Shown here: positions 32,629 through 41,101 of the stretch, piece after piece
Position numbering within the stretch: position 1 is the stretch's first letter
Layout: every line of letters starts with the position of its first letter
Source of the DNA: Pseudomonadota bacterium
GTDB lineage: Bacteria; Verrucomicrobiota; Verrucomicrobiia; Limisphaerales; SXTU01
Reading direction: 5' to 3'
Assembly: GCA_009924135.1 (NCBI GenBank)
Contig: RFSE01000007.1
Coordinates: forward strand, 1 to 64,000
Length of the DNA: 64,000 nt
The notes under the pieces: model-generated
What the model was told of the DNA's origin: nothing
The model's database searches: none
What the model saw: the letters and a program-made list of their open reading frames with translations, nothing else
Program-made: the position numbers and the translations under genes

Positions 32629-34038
32629 TTATCGCAGCCGTGGGAGGCTGGCAGCTGCGACGGCCTGGCCGTGGCGTTTGTCCTGTTCGTCGGGGACATG
32701 GAACTGGATCTGGGTGGCCAGTTCGGGGAACTCGGCGTGCAGTACGGCCTTGGCCCCGGCAATGATGATGTCGCCACCCGCCCCGCTGGTCACGCGACCC
32801 AGGATCAGCAGATGGTGGAAGTCGTAGAAATCTGCATAGTGCGCCAAGGCGTAGCCCAGATAAGTCCCGAGGGTCTCGTAGATCTTTTGGGCACGCGGAT
32901 CGCCGCCCTTCATCAGCGACTGCACGAGTTTGAGTCTTTCGGGCAACGGTAATCCCGCTTCCGCCTCGATGCCCGCGACGGGCAGGAGCCGGCCCACTGC
33001 CTGCTGGGAGAAATACTGTGCGCCGACGCCGTAGTCGCCGCTCCATTCGTCGCACGCAGCGGCGGGGTTGTAATCCACCGGGGCGAAAGCCAGTTCACTG
33101 AGCCAGGTGGTGATGTTGCCATTGGGCGTGACGTACCCAGCGGCCTGGCTGGTGCCCATGGCGATGCCGAGCACCCCGTTCACCCCGAGCGACATGGAGC
33201 CGGCCAGCGCGGTGACTTCGCCGTCGTTGGCGACATCGAACGGGATGCCACCCCAGGCCTTCTGCACTTCCAGGAAGAGGTCTTTCACGCGCGCGTTAAA
33301 GAGGTCTGGCGCGACACCGCGAAAGAGGGAAGCCACTTTCACGCGGTTGTTCACGTAAACGCCAGCCGAGCTGCCGCCGATCGCATCCACGCGCGGGAGA
33401 TGCGCGGCGGCCTTGCGGAGCGAGTCCATGATGCCATCGAAGTGGTACTGCGGATCGGGATGAAAGTAGGGGTCCCAGACCGTTTCCTCGCTGAAAACCA
33501 CCTTGCCGTCCTGCACGGCGGCCACCTTGCGGTCGCTGCCCCCGAGGTCGAAGCCGATGCGGCAGCCATCCAGATGCCGGCCCAGCGCCTGCACGTTGGC
33601 ATGTTCGCGCGGGAGACTGGCGGCGTCACAGGCGACGACGGCGATGGGGTGGTCGTAGACTCGTTCGCCGATGAGGTTCGAGTCGAACCGGCCCGTGGCG
33701 GTGTCGCGAAAGTGGGCCTGCAACTGGGTGGCCAGTTCGGGCTGGCCGGTGAAGTGGAACCGCCAGCCGCCGCGCTGCCAGAGGAGGAACTTCGCGAGCC
33801 GTTCGAGGTGGCTGAAGTTTGCGGCGGCGAGGGCGTGGCTGGCGGGTGCGAGTTCCGTGTGGAAGTGGAAGACGGAGCCATCGGTTTGCTCCAACGCGAG
33901 CGTGACGGGCACGGCGTGGCCGGTGGCGCGTACGGCCTCACGGAACGCCCGCGTGGCGAGCGCCGCCGGGCGGAAGGCGGGATCGAGGACTGGAGTGACG
34001 CGCGGAGCGGGCAGCGGGAGGCCGCGATTGATGTTCAT
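32629..34038 (-). CDS. ROK-family sugar kinase-like protein with N-terminal extension
   Basis: 469 residues. The ROK/ASKHA core starts about residue 160 with CRIGFDLGGSDRKVAAVQDG (phosphate 1). It has AIGGSSAGVYVNNR and FDVANDGEVTALAGSMSLGV with the catalytic Asp, and YADFYDFHHLLILGRVTSGA for the adenosine region. The CXCGXXGCXE zinc motif of classical ROK proteins is absent. About 155 residues precede the core, an unusual extension. It presumably phosphorylates a sugar or acts as a sugar-responsive protein. Its first eight residues (MNINRGLP) match those of the M23 protein upstream. Confidence 0.85.
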   Translation of the reverse strand: MNINRGLPLPAPRVTPVLDPAFRPAALATRAFREAVRATGHAVPVTLALEQTDGSVFHFHTELAPASHALAAANFSHLERLAKFLLWQRGGWRFHFTGQPELATQLQAHFRDTATGRFDSNLIGERVYDHPIAVVACDAASLPREHANVQALGRHLDGCRIGFDLGGSDRKVAAVQDGKVVFSEETVWDPYFHPDPQYHFDGIMDSLRKAAAHLPRVDAIGGSSAGVYVNNRVKVASLFRGVAPDLFNARVKDLFLEVQKAWGGIPFDVANDGEVTALAGSMSLGVNGVLGIAMGTSQAAGYVTPNGNITTWLSELAFAPVDYNPAAACDEWSGDYGVGAQYFSQQAVGRLLPVAGIEAEAGLPLPERLKLVQSLMKGGDPRAQKIYETLGTYLGYALAHYADFYDFHHLLILGRVTSGAGGDIIIAGAKAVLHAEFPELATQIQFHVPDEQDKRHGQAVAAASLPRLR

Positions 34039-34068
34039 GCGCGTTTTTAGCCGCGCGGGCCGGCGAAC

Positions 34069-34923
34069 TCAAGGCACGGAATTCAACCGTCCCTTCACGG
34101 GAATCATGGCCGCACCCCCGGGACCGCGAAACCTGATCGGCACGGCCACGCGACTGCTCCCGTCGATGGCTCGCTGGGTGGCAAAATGCAGGTGGGGACC
34201 GGACGAATAGCCGGTGTTCCCGGATAAGCCGATGGCATCGCCTTCTGCGACCCGCTGGCCAAGTTTGACCATCACGCCATCACGCTTGAGGTGCACGTAG
34301 AGGCCGATGGTTCCGTCGGAATGTTGAATCTTAATGTAGTTGGCCTTGTTCCGGTAAACGGCTTCGTCGGCACCACCTTCGTTGGAATCTGATTTGATGG
34401 CGATGACGACTCCGGCGCGGGCGGCGCAGACGGTCGAGCCTTCGGGCATGTCCCAATCCACGGCAAATTCCGATTCCGGGTGGTGGTGGCTGAAAGTGCC
34501 GTGAAAGGTCTGGACTACCCGACGCGGCTGGCCCGCCGGGAATGGAAAACGATAGAGGAACTCGGGATCGGGCTTTGCTTCGAAGCGTCCGTAGTTCCAT
34601 TTCCAGTTGTAACCATAACTCCACGGCCGGGTCGGGTCGCTGCGTTGCAGGGTGACCAAAGGCACCCGCTGATCCGGCGGGACGTTGAATGTTTTGGGCA
34701 ACAACACGCTGGCAGTCAGGTTGGTGAGGGTGGCTTGCAGGGTCACGGTCAGGTCGCCCGCAGTTGGGTTTTCCACCACCAGCACGGCACCGGTGGACAA
34801 CTTGTCCACCACCAGTTGGGGCTCGGCGGCGGGTAGATGCGCTGCCAGACCGAGCCACCAAATAGCGAGCACCCTCAGCCAGCATCGGCCGGCAAACCGG
34901 GGCAGACCACGATTGATGTTCAT
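34069..34923 (-). CDS. Secreted M23-family (LytM-like) metallopeptidase
   Basis: 284 residues from ATG 34923, starting MNINRGLPRFAGRCWLRVLA with a signal peptide ending near HLPAAEPQ. The N-terminal half is a beta domain. The C-terminal M23 core has HHHPESEFAVDWDMPEGSTV (zinc His/Asp), YIKIQHSDGTIGLYVHLKRD and SSGPHLHFATQ (HXH). It should cleave peptidoglycan cross-links or another peptide in the periplasm. It is 30 bases upstream of the ROK-like gene on the same strand and shares the MNINRGLP start with it. Confidence 0.9.
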   Translation of the reverse strand: MNINRGLPRFAGRCWLRVLAIWWLGLAAHLPAAEPQLVVDKLSTGAVLVVENPTAGDLTVTLQATLTNLTASVLLPKTFNVPPDQRVPLVTLQRSDPTRPWSYGYNWKWNYGRFEAKPDPEFLYRFPFPAGQPRRVVQTFHGTFSHHHPESEFAVDWDMPEGSTVCAARAGVVIAIKSDSNEGGADEAVYRNKANYIKIQHSDGTIGLYVHLKRDGVMVKLGQRVAEGDAIGLSGNTGYSSGPHLHFATQRAIDGSSRVAVPIRFRGPGGAAMIPVKGRLNSVP

Positions 34924-35090
34924 ACGCGGTGGTTGTAACGGCGGCAATCGTGGGGTTCAAGGCCCGTGCGACAGAACATGGATTGTCATGAAGTAGCCAA
35001 TAAAGGGAGACTGTCGGCCAAGTCGGGGCGAGCCGGGCAGAAGGCTGAAGAGCAGGCTGACTCTGCCGGTCAAACTCCCGGCCGAAGTAT

Positions 35091-36128
35091 ATGCAAACCA
35101 ATCCGAACCGCGCCGCGTGGGATGTTTCCGAGGATGAATTTCCGCGTCTGGGCACGCCAGCGGACAAGCTCCGCTTCATGTTGCGGTATGCGGTGCTCGC
35201 ACCCTCGAATCGTAATTCCCAGCCGTGGCGGTTCAAGGTGCATGGCCGTACCGTGGAACTCTACGCGGATCGCACCCGCTCGTTGCGGGTTACTGATCCG
35301 TTGGACCGTCAGTTGCTCATCAGTTGCGGTTGTGCGCTCTTTCACTTGCGGCTGGCCATGTGGCATTTCGGCTACCTCGACGGCACGGTGCTCCTGCCCG
35401 ACCCGGATGACCACGATCTGCTCGCCCGGGTGACCTTGGGCGAGGAGGATTCGGCGACGGCCCAACAGGAAGCATTGTTTGATGCGATTGTGAAGCGCCG
35501 CACCAACCGGCAGCTTTTTCTCGATGATCCCCTGCCGGAGGAGCTGAAGCCAGAGTTGGTGAAGGCGGCGGCCCGGGAGCAGGCCTGGCTGCATTTCGTG
35601 GATGACCGCACGCAACGCAATGCCATCGCCGACCTCATTGCCGAAGGTGACCGGCTGCAATGGGCCGACAAGCGGTTCCGGTTGGAACTGGCCTCGTGGC
35701 TGCATCCGAATGACGGCACGGCGCCCGATGGCATTCCCAATTCGGCGCAGAATTCCGGCGACCTGCTCTCCGTCGCCGGGCCGATGGTGATCCGCACGTT
35801 CGACCTCGGGGAAGGCCAGGCGGCCAAGGATCGTGACATTGCCGCCTACTCCCCTGGACTCGTGGTGCTGGGGACGGATACGGATGAGCCGTGGGCCTGG
35901 TTGGCGACCGGGCAGGCGTTGGCGCGCGTCCTGTTACGCGCGCGGGTGGATGGGGTCTCGGCCTCTTATTTAGACCAGCCCATCGAAGTGATGTCGCTGC
36001 GTCCGAAGGTTACGGAACTCATCGGGCATGGCGGCCATGCGCACATCATCCTGCGGCTGGGCATCGGCCCGAATTTGAATCCAACACCGCGCCGGTCGGC
36101 AGAAACGGTGCTGATTCCGGCACCGTGA
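35091..36128 (+). CDS. Nitroreductase-like (Acg-type) FMN oxidoreductase
   Basis: 345 residues. FMN-binding residues are expected in RYAVLAPSNRNSQPWRFKV (Arg/Asn/Ser/Gln), and the second subdomain has FDAIVKRRTNRQLFLDDPLP. The protein belongs to the two-lobed, Acg/TM1586-like group of nitroreductases. The C terminus shows YLDQPIEVMSLRPKVTELIG. The electron acceptor is unknown. It faces away from the M23 gene and converges on carbonic anhydrase, six bases away. Confidence 0.85.
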   Translation: MQTNPNRAAWDVSEDEFPRLGTPADKLRFMLRYAVLAPSNRNSQPWRFKVHGRTVELYADRTRSLRVTDPLDRQLLISCGCALFHLRLAMWHFGYLDGTVLLPDPDDHDLLARVTLGEEDSATAQQEALFDAIVKRRTNRQLFLDDPLPEELKPELVKAAAREQAWLHFVDDRTQRNAIADLIAEGDRLQWADKRFRLELASWLHPNDGTAPDGIPNSAQNSGDLLSVAGPMVIRTFDLGEGQAAKDRDIAAYSPGLVVLGTDTDEPWAWLATGQALARVLLRARVDGVSASYLDQPIEVMSLRPKVTELIGHGGHAHIILRLGIGPNLNPTPRRSAETVLIPAP

Positions 36129-36134
36129 ACCAGC

Positions 36135-36776
36135 TCAGGCGGTTGGACGGGCAAGCGGGTCGAACTGTTTTGACTCCGGGTTGAAGGCGAAGAGTTCGGC
36201 CGTCGCAATATTGAAGAACCAGCCGTGCAGGTGGAGTGAGCCATCGGAGAGCCGTGCCTGCACGGCGGGGTACGCTTTAAGATTCTCAATGGCGAAGAGC
36301 ACGTTTTCTTCGGCGGCGGCGTTGGCCCTTGCCTGGCGGTCAGTCAAGTGTTGATAGCCCAGATGAATGACGTCGCGGACGGGCGCGGCCACATGCAGCC
36401 AGGCTTCGAGGTGAGGCATGGCGGCGCGGTTGGGGATGCCTTCCAGCAAGGCGTGCATGGCCCCGCATTGCGAGTGACCGCAGACGACGATGTCGCTGAC
36501 GTTCAGCGTCGAGACCGCGAACTCGATGGCGGCGGCCGTGGAGTTCGTCTCGCCGGTGACGTTCGCCGGCGGGACGATGTTGCCGACGTTCTTCACCACG
36601 AAGAGATCGCCGGGCTGGCTTTGCGTGATGAGCTCGGCGAGCACGCGGGAGTCCGAGCAGGTGATGAACAGGGTATGGGGGTTCTGGCCTTCCCGGGAAA
36701 GCCGCTGAAACAGCGCCCGGTAGGCGCCGAACTCGTCCGAGCGGAAGCGATGAACGCCATCAATGAGCCGTTGCAT
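36135..36776 (-). CDS. Beta-class carbonic anhydrase
   Basis: 213 residues from ATG 36776 (MQRLIDGVHRFRSDEFGAYR). Zinc ligands are Cys40, His101 and Cys104 with Asp42 and Arg44 (CSDSR; VVCGHSQCGAM). VKNVGNIVPP is the conserved substrate-pocket region. It interconverts CO2 and bicarbonate in the cytoplasm. An N-terminally longer reading exists but crosses the region upstream of the divergent phosphatidyltransferase gene. Confidence 0.94.
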   Translation of the reverse strand: MQRLIDGVHRFRSDEFGAYRALFQRLSREGQNPHTLFITCSDSRVLAELITQSQPGDLFVVKNVGNIVPPANVTGETNSTAAAIEFAVSTLNVSDIVVCGHSQCGAMHALLEGIPNRAAMPHLEAWLHVAAPVRDVIHLGYQHLTDRQARANAAAEENVLFAIENLKAYPAVQARLSDGSLHLHGWFFNIATAELFAFNPESKQFDPLARPTA

Positions 36777-36876
36777 GATGGCGTGGATGTTGACGACAGC
36801 CCCCGGTGCCCGCCAAGGAAAACCTTGCACACCGTTGACGCAGGCCGTTCCCGGGCGCAAATTCCCACTCGAAGTT

Positions 36877-37479
36877 GTGACCACAGCCAACAAAGTCACG
36901 GTGGGACGGATCCTGCTCGTGCCCTTCTTCGTCGTCCAGGTGCTCTATTACGAGCGCACCGGCGAGGAATGGCACCGGCTGGCGGCCTTGCTCACCTTTG
37001 CGCTGGCGACGCTTACGGATGCGGTGGACGGCTACATTGCCCGGCGCTACAACCAATACACCGAGCTAGGCGCGTTGCTCGACCCGGTGGCGGACAAAAT
37101 CCTGCTGGTGTCCGCGCTGGTGCTGCTTACCTTCGACAAGGGGCCGCATCTGCCCAATCTGCCGCTCTGGCTGGCTGGCACGGTCATTGGCCGGGACATG
37201 GTGCAGGCCATCGGCCTGGCCGTGACCCATTACACCGTGGGCAAGGTGCCCATCCGGCCGCGCCTCGTTGGCAAGGCAGCCACGCTCCTCTTGATGGTTA
37301 CCATCATCTGGGCGTTGCTCAAATGGGACGGGGCATGGCTTCATTACCTGGCGGTTGCGGCGGCGGTTTGCACGGGTATTTCCGGGGTGCTATACGTGCT
37401 CGACGGGATGAAGTTGCTCGGCACCAGTCCTGACAGCACCCCAAAAACTGTAGTTCCAACCGACACCTCGAAACACTGA
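36877..37479 (+). CDS. CDP-alcohol phosphatidyltransferase (PgsA-like)
   Basis: 200 residues from GTG 36877 (VTTANKVTVGRILLVPFFVV, initiator read as Met). The active-site motif D(A)XDGX2ARX8GX3DX3D is intact in TDAVDGYIARRYNQYTELGA followed by LLDPVADKIL. Five or six helices place it in the inner membrane. The likely product is phosphatidylglycerol phosphate. It lies three bases before the peroxiredoxin gene. Confidence 0.9.
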   Translation: MTTANKVTVGRILLVPFFVVQVLYYERTGEEWHRLAALLTFALATLTDAVDGYIARRYNQYTELGALLDPVADKILLVSALVLLTFDKGPHLPNLPLWLAGTVIGRDMVQAIGLAVTHYTVGKVPIRPRLVGKAATLLLMVTIIWALLKWDGAWLHYLAVAAAVCTGISGVLYVLDGMKLLGTSPDSTPKTVVPTDTSKH

Positions 37480-37482
37480 TCC

Positions 37483-37953
37483 ATGGCACTCGAACTGAAA
37501 CTCAAGGAAGGCGACCTGGCCCCGGCTTTCACCGTGGCGACCAACGGGGGCAAGACGGTCTCGCTCGCCGATTACAAGGGGCACTCCGTCATCCTCTACT
37601 TCTATCCCAAGGACGACACGCCGGGCTGCACGAAGGAAGCCTGCGCCTTCCGCGACGTGTACGCGGAGTTCACGAAGAAGGGCGCGATCGTGCTCGGGGT
37701 CAGTGCGGATTCGGTGAAGGCGCATGACAAGTTCTGGTTGAAATTCAAGCTGCCGTTCACCTTGTTGGCGGACGAGGAGAAGCGCATCGTGGAGGCCTAT
37801 GGCGTGTGGGGCGAGAAGAGCTTCATGGGGCGGCGCTATCAGGGCATCCATCGCGTCACGTTCCTCATTGGCGGCGATGGCCGCATCCAAAAGATCTGGC
37901 CCAAGGTGAAGCCCGAGGAGCACGCGGCCGAAGTGCTCGCAGCGTTGGGGTAA
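37483..37953 (+). CDS. Bcp-type peroxiredoxin
   Basis: 156 residues. The peroxidatic motif is DDTPGCTKEACAFRD, with Cys49 and resolving Cys54. VILYFYPKDD and FLIGGDGRIQKIWPKVKPEE are family segments. It reduces hydroperoxides in the cytoplasm using thioredoxin. It sits directly after the phosphatidyltransferase on the same strand. Confidence 0.95.
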   Translation: MALELKLKEGDLAPAFTVATNGGKTVSLADYKGHSVILYFYPKDDTPGCTKEACAFRDVYAEFTKKGAIVLGVSADSVKAHDKFWLKFKLPFTLLADEEKRIVEAYGVWGEKSFMGRRYQGIHRVTFLIGGDGRIQKIWPKVKPEEHAAEVLAALG

Positions 37954-38061
37954 AGGGTGCGTAAAGGTCTTTTGGCAGGAGAGACGCGGGGGGAGCAGGA
38001 AGGACTGATACCAATGACTGGAATACTCTGGTCGAATCTCCGATTTGAACCTTCGAACGTT

Positions 38062-38197
38062 TTCTCCCTCACCCCGGCCCTCTCCCGCTGGGAGAGGGAG
38101 AATCTTCGGCTGTCATCAACCAAGCGCTGCCTTTAGCCAACCAGGCCGGGCTTGGGGGCTCCCTCTCCCAGCGGGAGAGGGCCGGGGTGAGGGAGAA
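38062..38197. repeat. Perfect 39-bp inverted repeat (CCCTCTCCC family)
   Basis: The arms 38062-38100 and 38159-38197 (beginning TTCTCCCTCACCCCGGCCCT) are exact reverse complements with a 58-base spacer. Each arm also holds a small hairpin CCCTCTCCC-GCT-GGGAGAGGG. It lies in the gap 37954-38382 between the peroxiredoxin and the ABC exporter, both of which end into the gap. I see nothing else in the gap. Confidence 0.85.
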
Positions 38198-38382
38198 CGG
38201 CTACGCGAGTCACAGCTTGCTCGCATCTTACCAAACTATTCCCGCAGTTGGTATGAGGCGGGCGGATTGGGGGCAGGGGAATTTTTCAGGCACAATTACT
38301 CTGCCCCCAATTCCTCTGTCAAACTTCTGGGCGCGACGCCTTTCTCAAAACAATCAAAACAGATCGTTTCGGACCAAGTGCA

Positions 38383-40278
38383 TCAAACAGCGGCCAGCTT
38401 CTCGAAACTCTCCTCGATGAAGGTGGTGTTCTGGATGCGTGCGAGTTTCGCGTAGAGGCCGTCGGTGGCGAGGAGTTCGTCGTGCGTGCCGCGTTCGACG
38501 ATCTCGCCCTGGCGCAGGACCAGGATCTGGTCGGCCTTGCGGATCGTGCTCAGGCGGTGCGCGATCACGAAGCTGGTGCGGCCGGCCATGAGCCGTTCCA
38601 ACGCTTCCTGGATCAGCTTCTCCGTTTGGGTGTCCACGCTTGCGGTCGCTTCGTCGAGAATGAGGATCGGGGCGTTCTTCAGCAGCGCCCGGGCGATGCT
38701 CACGCGTTGCTTCTCACCCACGCTCAACTTCACGCCGCGTTCGCCCACCCGCGAGTCGTAGCCCTCCGGCAGGCGCATGATGAACTCATGGCAGTTGGCG
38801 GCCTTCGCGGCGGCGTGGAGGTCGGCCTCATTCGCGTCCAGCCGGCCATACAGAATGTTTTCGCGGATGGTGCCGTTGAAGAGAAAAGCCTCCTGAGCCA
38901 CGACGCTGATCTGCTGGCGCAGCGTCTCCAACGGCACGCTTTGGATGTCCACACCGTCGATGAACACCCGGCCCGAAGTGGCCTGGTAGAAGGCAGGGAG
39001 CAGGTTCACCAGCGTGGACTTGCCCGCCCCGGTGGGACCGACCAGCGCCGTCATCTGCCCGGGCCGGGCGTGCAGGGAAATATTTTTGAGGACCACGCGC
39101 TCGGGGCCGTAGTGGAAGCCGACGCTCTCGTAACGAACCTCGCCGCGCATCCGAGCCGAAGGAGACGACGTGAGGAGTCTCTGACTAGATTCCGCACTCC
39201 GCATTCCGCCTTCCGCATTTGAAGTGAGACTCCTTACGTCGTCTCCTACGCGGTGGTTTTCCTCCGTCGCATCCATGATGTCGAAGACGCGCTCGCTGGC
39301 GGCGCGGGCGGACTGAAGCATCTGGTTCAGTCCATGCAAGCGGCTGATCGGCTCGTAGAAGAGCCCGAGGTACAGGAGGAACTGCACCAGTTCGCCGACG
39401 GTCATCTTGTTGGCCAGCACCTGCGAGCCGCCAAACCACAGCACCAGTCCGATCCCGAGCGACGAGGCGAACGCCATCGCCGGCGAGTAAATGGCCCACG
39501 CGCGCATCACCGTGAGAGTGCCTTGCCGCAGGTCTTCGGCGCGGGCACCGAACCGTTCGTCTTCATGGCGCTCCCGGCCGAAGGACTTGATCTGGCGGAT
39601 GCCCTGAAGGTTGTCCATGAGGAGTGCGTTCATGGCACTCGAGGCCTGACGCTGCGCCCGGTAACGCTTGTGGGCGGTGAGGGTGTACCAGAGCGCGCCA
39701 CCGATCAGGAGGGGCAGGGGAACCAGCGCGACGCCGGCCAGCAGCGGGTTCGTCCAGAAGAGAATCGTCAGCACCCCGACGATGCTGAGGATGGCCACGG
39801 CCCCTTGCTCGGTGCCGTCAATGAGCAGCCGCTCCATGGCGTTCACGTCCTCGATCACGCGGGTCATGAGGTCGCCGGATGCACGCTGGTCGAACCAACC
39901 GACGGGCAGGCGTTGGAGGCGGGCGTAAACGTCGCGGCGGAGATCGAGGATGACCTTCTGCTCCAGCTCGTTGTTGAGCCGGATGCGCAGGCTGGTGAAC
40001 AACTCCCGCAGGAAGAATGCCCCGATGAGCAGGGCCATGACCGGCGCGAGGCTGTCGGCGTGCTTCTTGGAGATGACCTCGTCGATGACGTGCTGGGTGA
40101 GCTTCGGGTAGGTGAAGGCGGCGGCCAGCGAGAGGAGGGCGAAGCCGATGGTCCCGGCGGCCATCAGCTTGTACGGCAGCAGATAAACACCAACGCGGCG
40201 CACCACCTCGCCGGTCGAGCGGGGCTGCGATTTGAAGCTGGGGTCGGTGTGGGCACCGAAACCGGGATGGGCACTCAT
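38383..40278 (-). CDS. MsbA-type ABC exporter with repeat-derived linker
   Basis: 631 residues. An exporter TMD (about 1-320, with GWFDQRASGDLMTRVIEDVN) precedes the ATPase: Walker A LVGPTGAGKSTLVNLL, Q-loop VVAQEAFLFNGTIRENILYG, signature LSVGEKQRVSIARALLKN, Walker B ILILDEATASVDTQTEK and H-loop FVIAHRLSTIRKAD. Between the domains, after MDATEENHR, about 30 residues (DDVRSLTSNAEGGMRSAESS and following) do not fit the family and are encoded by an 86-base inverted-repeat element at 39161-39246. The frame is preserved. The cargo is likely a lipid or lipopeptide. It is followed by the 39-bp inverted repeat. Confidence 0.93.
   Translation of the reverse strand: MSAHPGFGAHTDPSFKSQPRSTGEVVRRVGVYLLPYKLMAAGTIGFALLSLAAAFTYPKLTQHVIDEVISKKHADSLAPVMALLIGAFFLRELFTSLRIRLNNELEQKVILDLRRDVYARLQRLPVGWFDQRASGDLMTRVIEDVNAMERLLIDGTEQGAVAILSIVGVLTILFWTNPLLAGVALVPLPLLIGGALWYTLTAHKRYRAQRQASSAMNALLMDNLQGIRQIKSFGRERHEDERFGARAEDLRQGTLTVMRAWAIYSPAMAFASSLGIGLVLWFGGSQVLANKMTVGELVQFLLYLGLFYEPISRLHGLNQMLQSARAASERVFDIMDATEENHRVGDDVRSLTSNAEGGMRSAESSQRLLTSSPSARMRGEVRYESVGFHYGPERVVLKNISLHARPGQMTALVGPTGAGKSTLVNLLPAFYQATSGRVFIDGVDIQSVPLETLRQQISVVAQEAFLFNGTIRENILYGRLDANEADLHAAAKAANCHEFIMRLPEGYDSRVGERGVKLSVGEKQRVSIARALLKNAPILILDEATASVDTQTEKLIQEALERLMAGRTSFVIAHRLSTIRKADQILVLRQGEIVERGTHDELLATDGLYAKLARIQNTTFIEESFEKLAAV
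39161..39246. repeat. Inverted-repeat element inside the ABC exporter gene
   Basis: GGAGACGACGTGAGGAGTCT(C) at 39161-39181 pairs with 39226-39246 at 20 of 21 positions. The 44-base loop holds TCCGCACTCCGCATTCCGCC-type tandem sequence. The structure looks like intergenic repeats, but it is read in frame in the linker before the ATPase domain. Confidence 0.8.
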
Positions 40279-40520
40279 TTCAAGTCAGACGGAGATTGAA
40301 GACTGGAAAGGCGGTCGGGCGAAGCTTAAAGTTGTGCCTGCGAACCGGGCGAATCAGGCGCGGCACAAGTTCAATTCTGGATTCGTGACGATTTGCGAGA
40401 TTCGCGGGCCAACTCCCCGCCTACAGTAAAAACCCGGTTTGACCAAACCCGATTTTCGCCGTAAATACATTGTCGTGACACCGCAATGTCAATGGACATA
40501 CAGAACAAACCGGATGGTTT
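40279..40520. other. Non-coding gap, divergent promoters of ABC exporter and toxin-antitoxin pair
   Basis: No gene is seen. A small inverted pair TGACA (40476-40480) and TGTCA (40487-40491) lies 30-45 bases before the toxin start and could be an autoregulatory operator; this is weak. Confidence 0.35.
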
Positions 40521-40814
40521 ATGGACTTTGATTGGAATAATCCTTCGTTTGTACCGGCGGGCGAGCTGACGCAGCAGGACGTGGAAGAGTCCTTTGAGGA
40601 TGCGTTTGTTGTGCGCCTGCTGCCGGACTCGGCGCGGTTCGCCGGGCAGTCCCGGTATTTCAATTTGGGCCGCTCAGCGCGGGGCGTGGGCGTGTTCAGC
40701 TTGTACCGGACGAATGGCAAGCAAGTGCGGGTGATTTTTGCCCGTGAGTTCCTGCAGGAAGAGCAGTTCTTCTACAAGCGGCGCGTGACGCAGATGCTGG
40801 ATCAGAAAGACTGA
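40521..40814 (+). CDS. BrnT-like toxin (divergent)
   Basis: 97 residues. The C-terminal half fits Brn[21 protein letters not shown], then [20 protein letters not shown] and [11 protein letters not shown], the RNase-fold core with a terminal Arg/Tyr/Lys region. The N terminus ([20 protein letters not shown]) departs from the usual WDEAKAXXNXXKHGV. It precedes a CopG-like gene by two bases, the BrnT-BrnA order. It would cleave RNA when free of its antitoxin. Confidence 0.7.
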   Translation: MDFDWNNPSFVPAGELTQQDVEESFEDAFVVRLLPDSARFAGQSRYFNLGRSARGVGVFSLYRTNGKQVRVIFAREFLQEEQFFYKRRVTQMLDQKD

Positions 40815-40816
40815 GC

Positions 40817-41101
40817 ATGACAGCGATTTCCAACTGGGAAGCGGTGCCGGACTTCGAGAGCGAAGAAGCCGAGGCGGACTACTGGCGCGAGCACCGCCTC
40901 GACCTGCGGTTGATGGACGCGGCGATGGTGGCGGGCGCGGAGTCCACCGAGTCGGTCACGGTGACGCTGCGGATGGACCCGCGGATGCTCTCGCGCATCA
41001 AGCGCCTCGCGCGGTCGCGGTATCTGAACTACCAGAGCATGGTGAAGCAATGGTTGAGCGAACGGATGGAACAAGAACTACGGGACAAGGCATCGAAATG
41101 A
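40817..41101 (+). CDS. CopG/BrnA-like antitoxin
   Basis: 94 residues. An acidic N terminus ([20 protein letters not shown]) could wrap the toxin. It is followed by a ribbon-helix-helix motif, [20 protein letters not shown], then [23 protein letters not shown] antitoxins bind their own promoter. The stop overlaps the first ATG of the broken prepilin gene (ATGA). Confidence 0.75.
   Translation: MTAISNWEAVPDFESEEAEADYWREHRLDLRLMDAAMVAGAESTESVTVTLRMDPRMLSRIKRLARSRYLNYQSMVKQWLSERMEQELRDKASK

Noticed and set aside
38062-38197. Insertion sequence ends
   Set aside because: The 39-bp arms enclose only 58 bases without a transposase; a repeat pair is the simpler reading.
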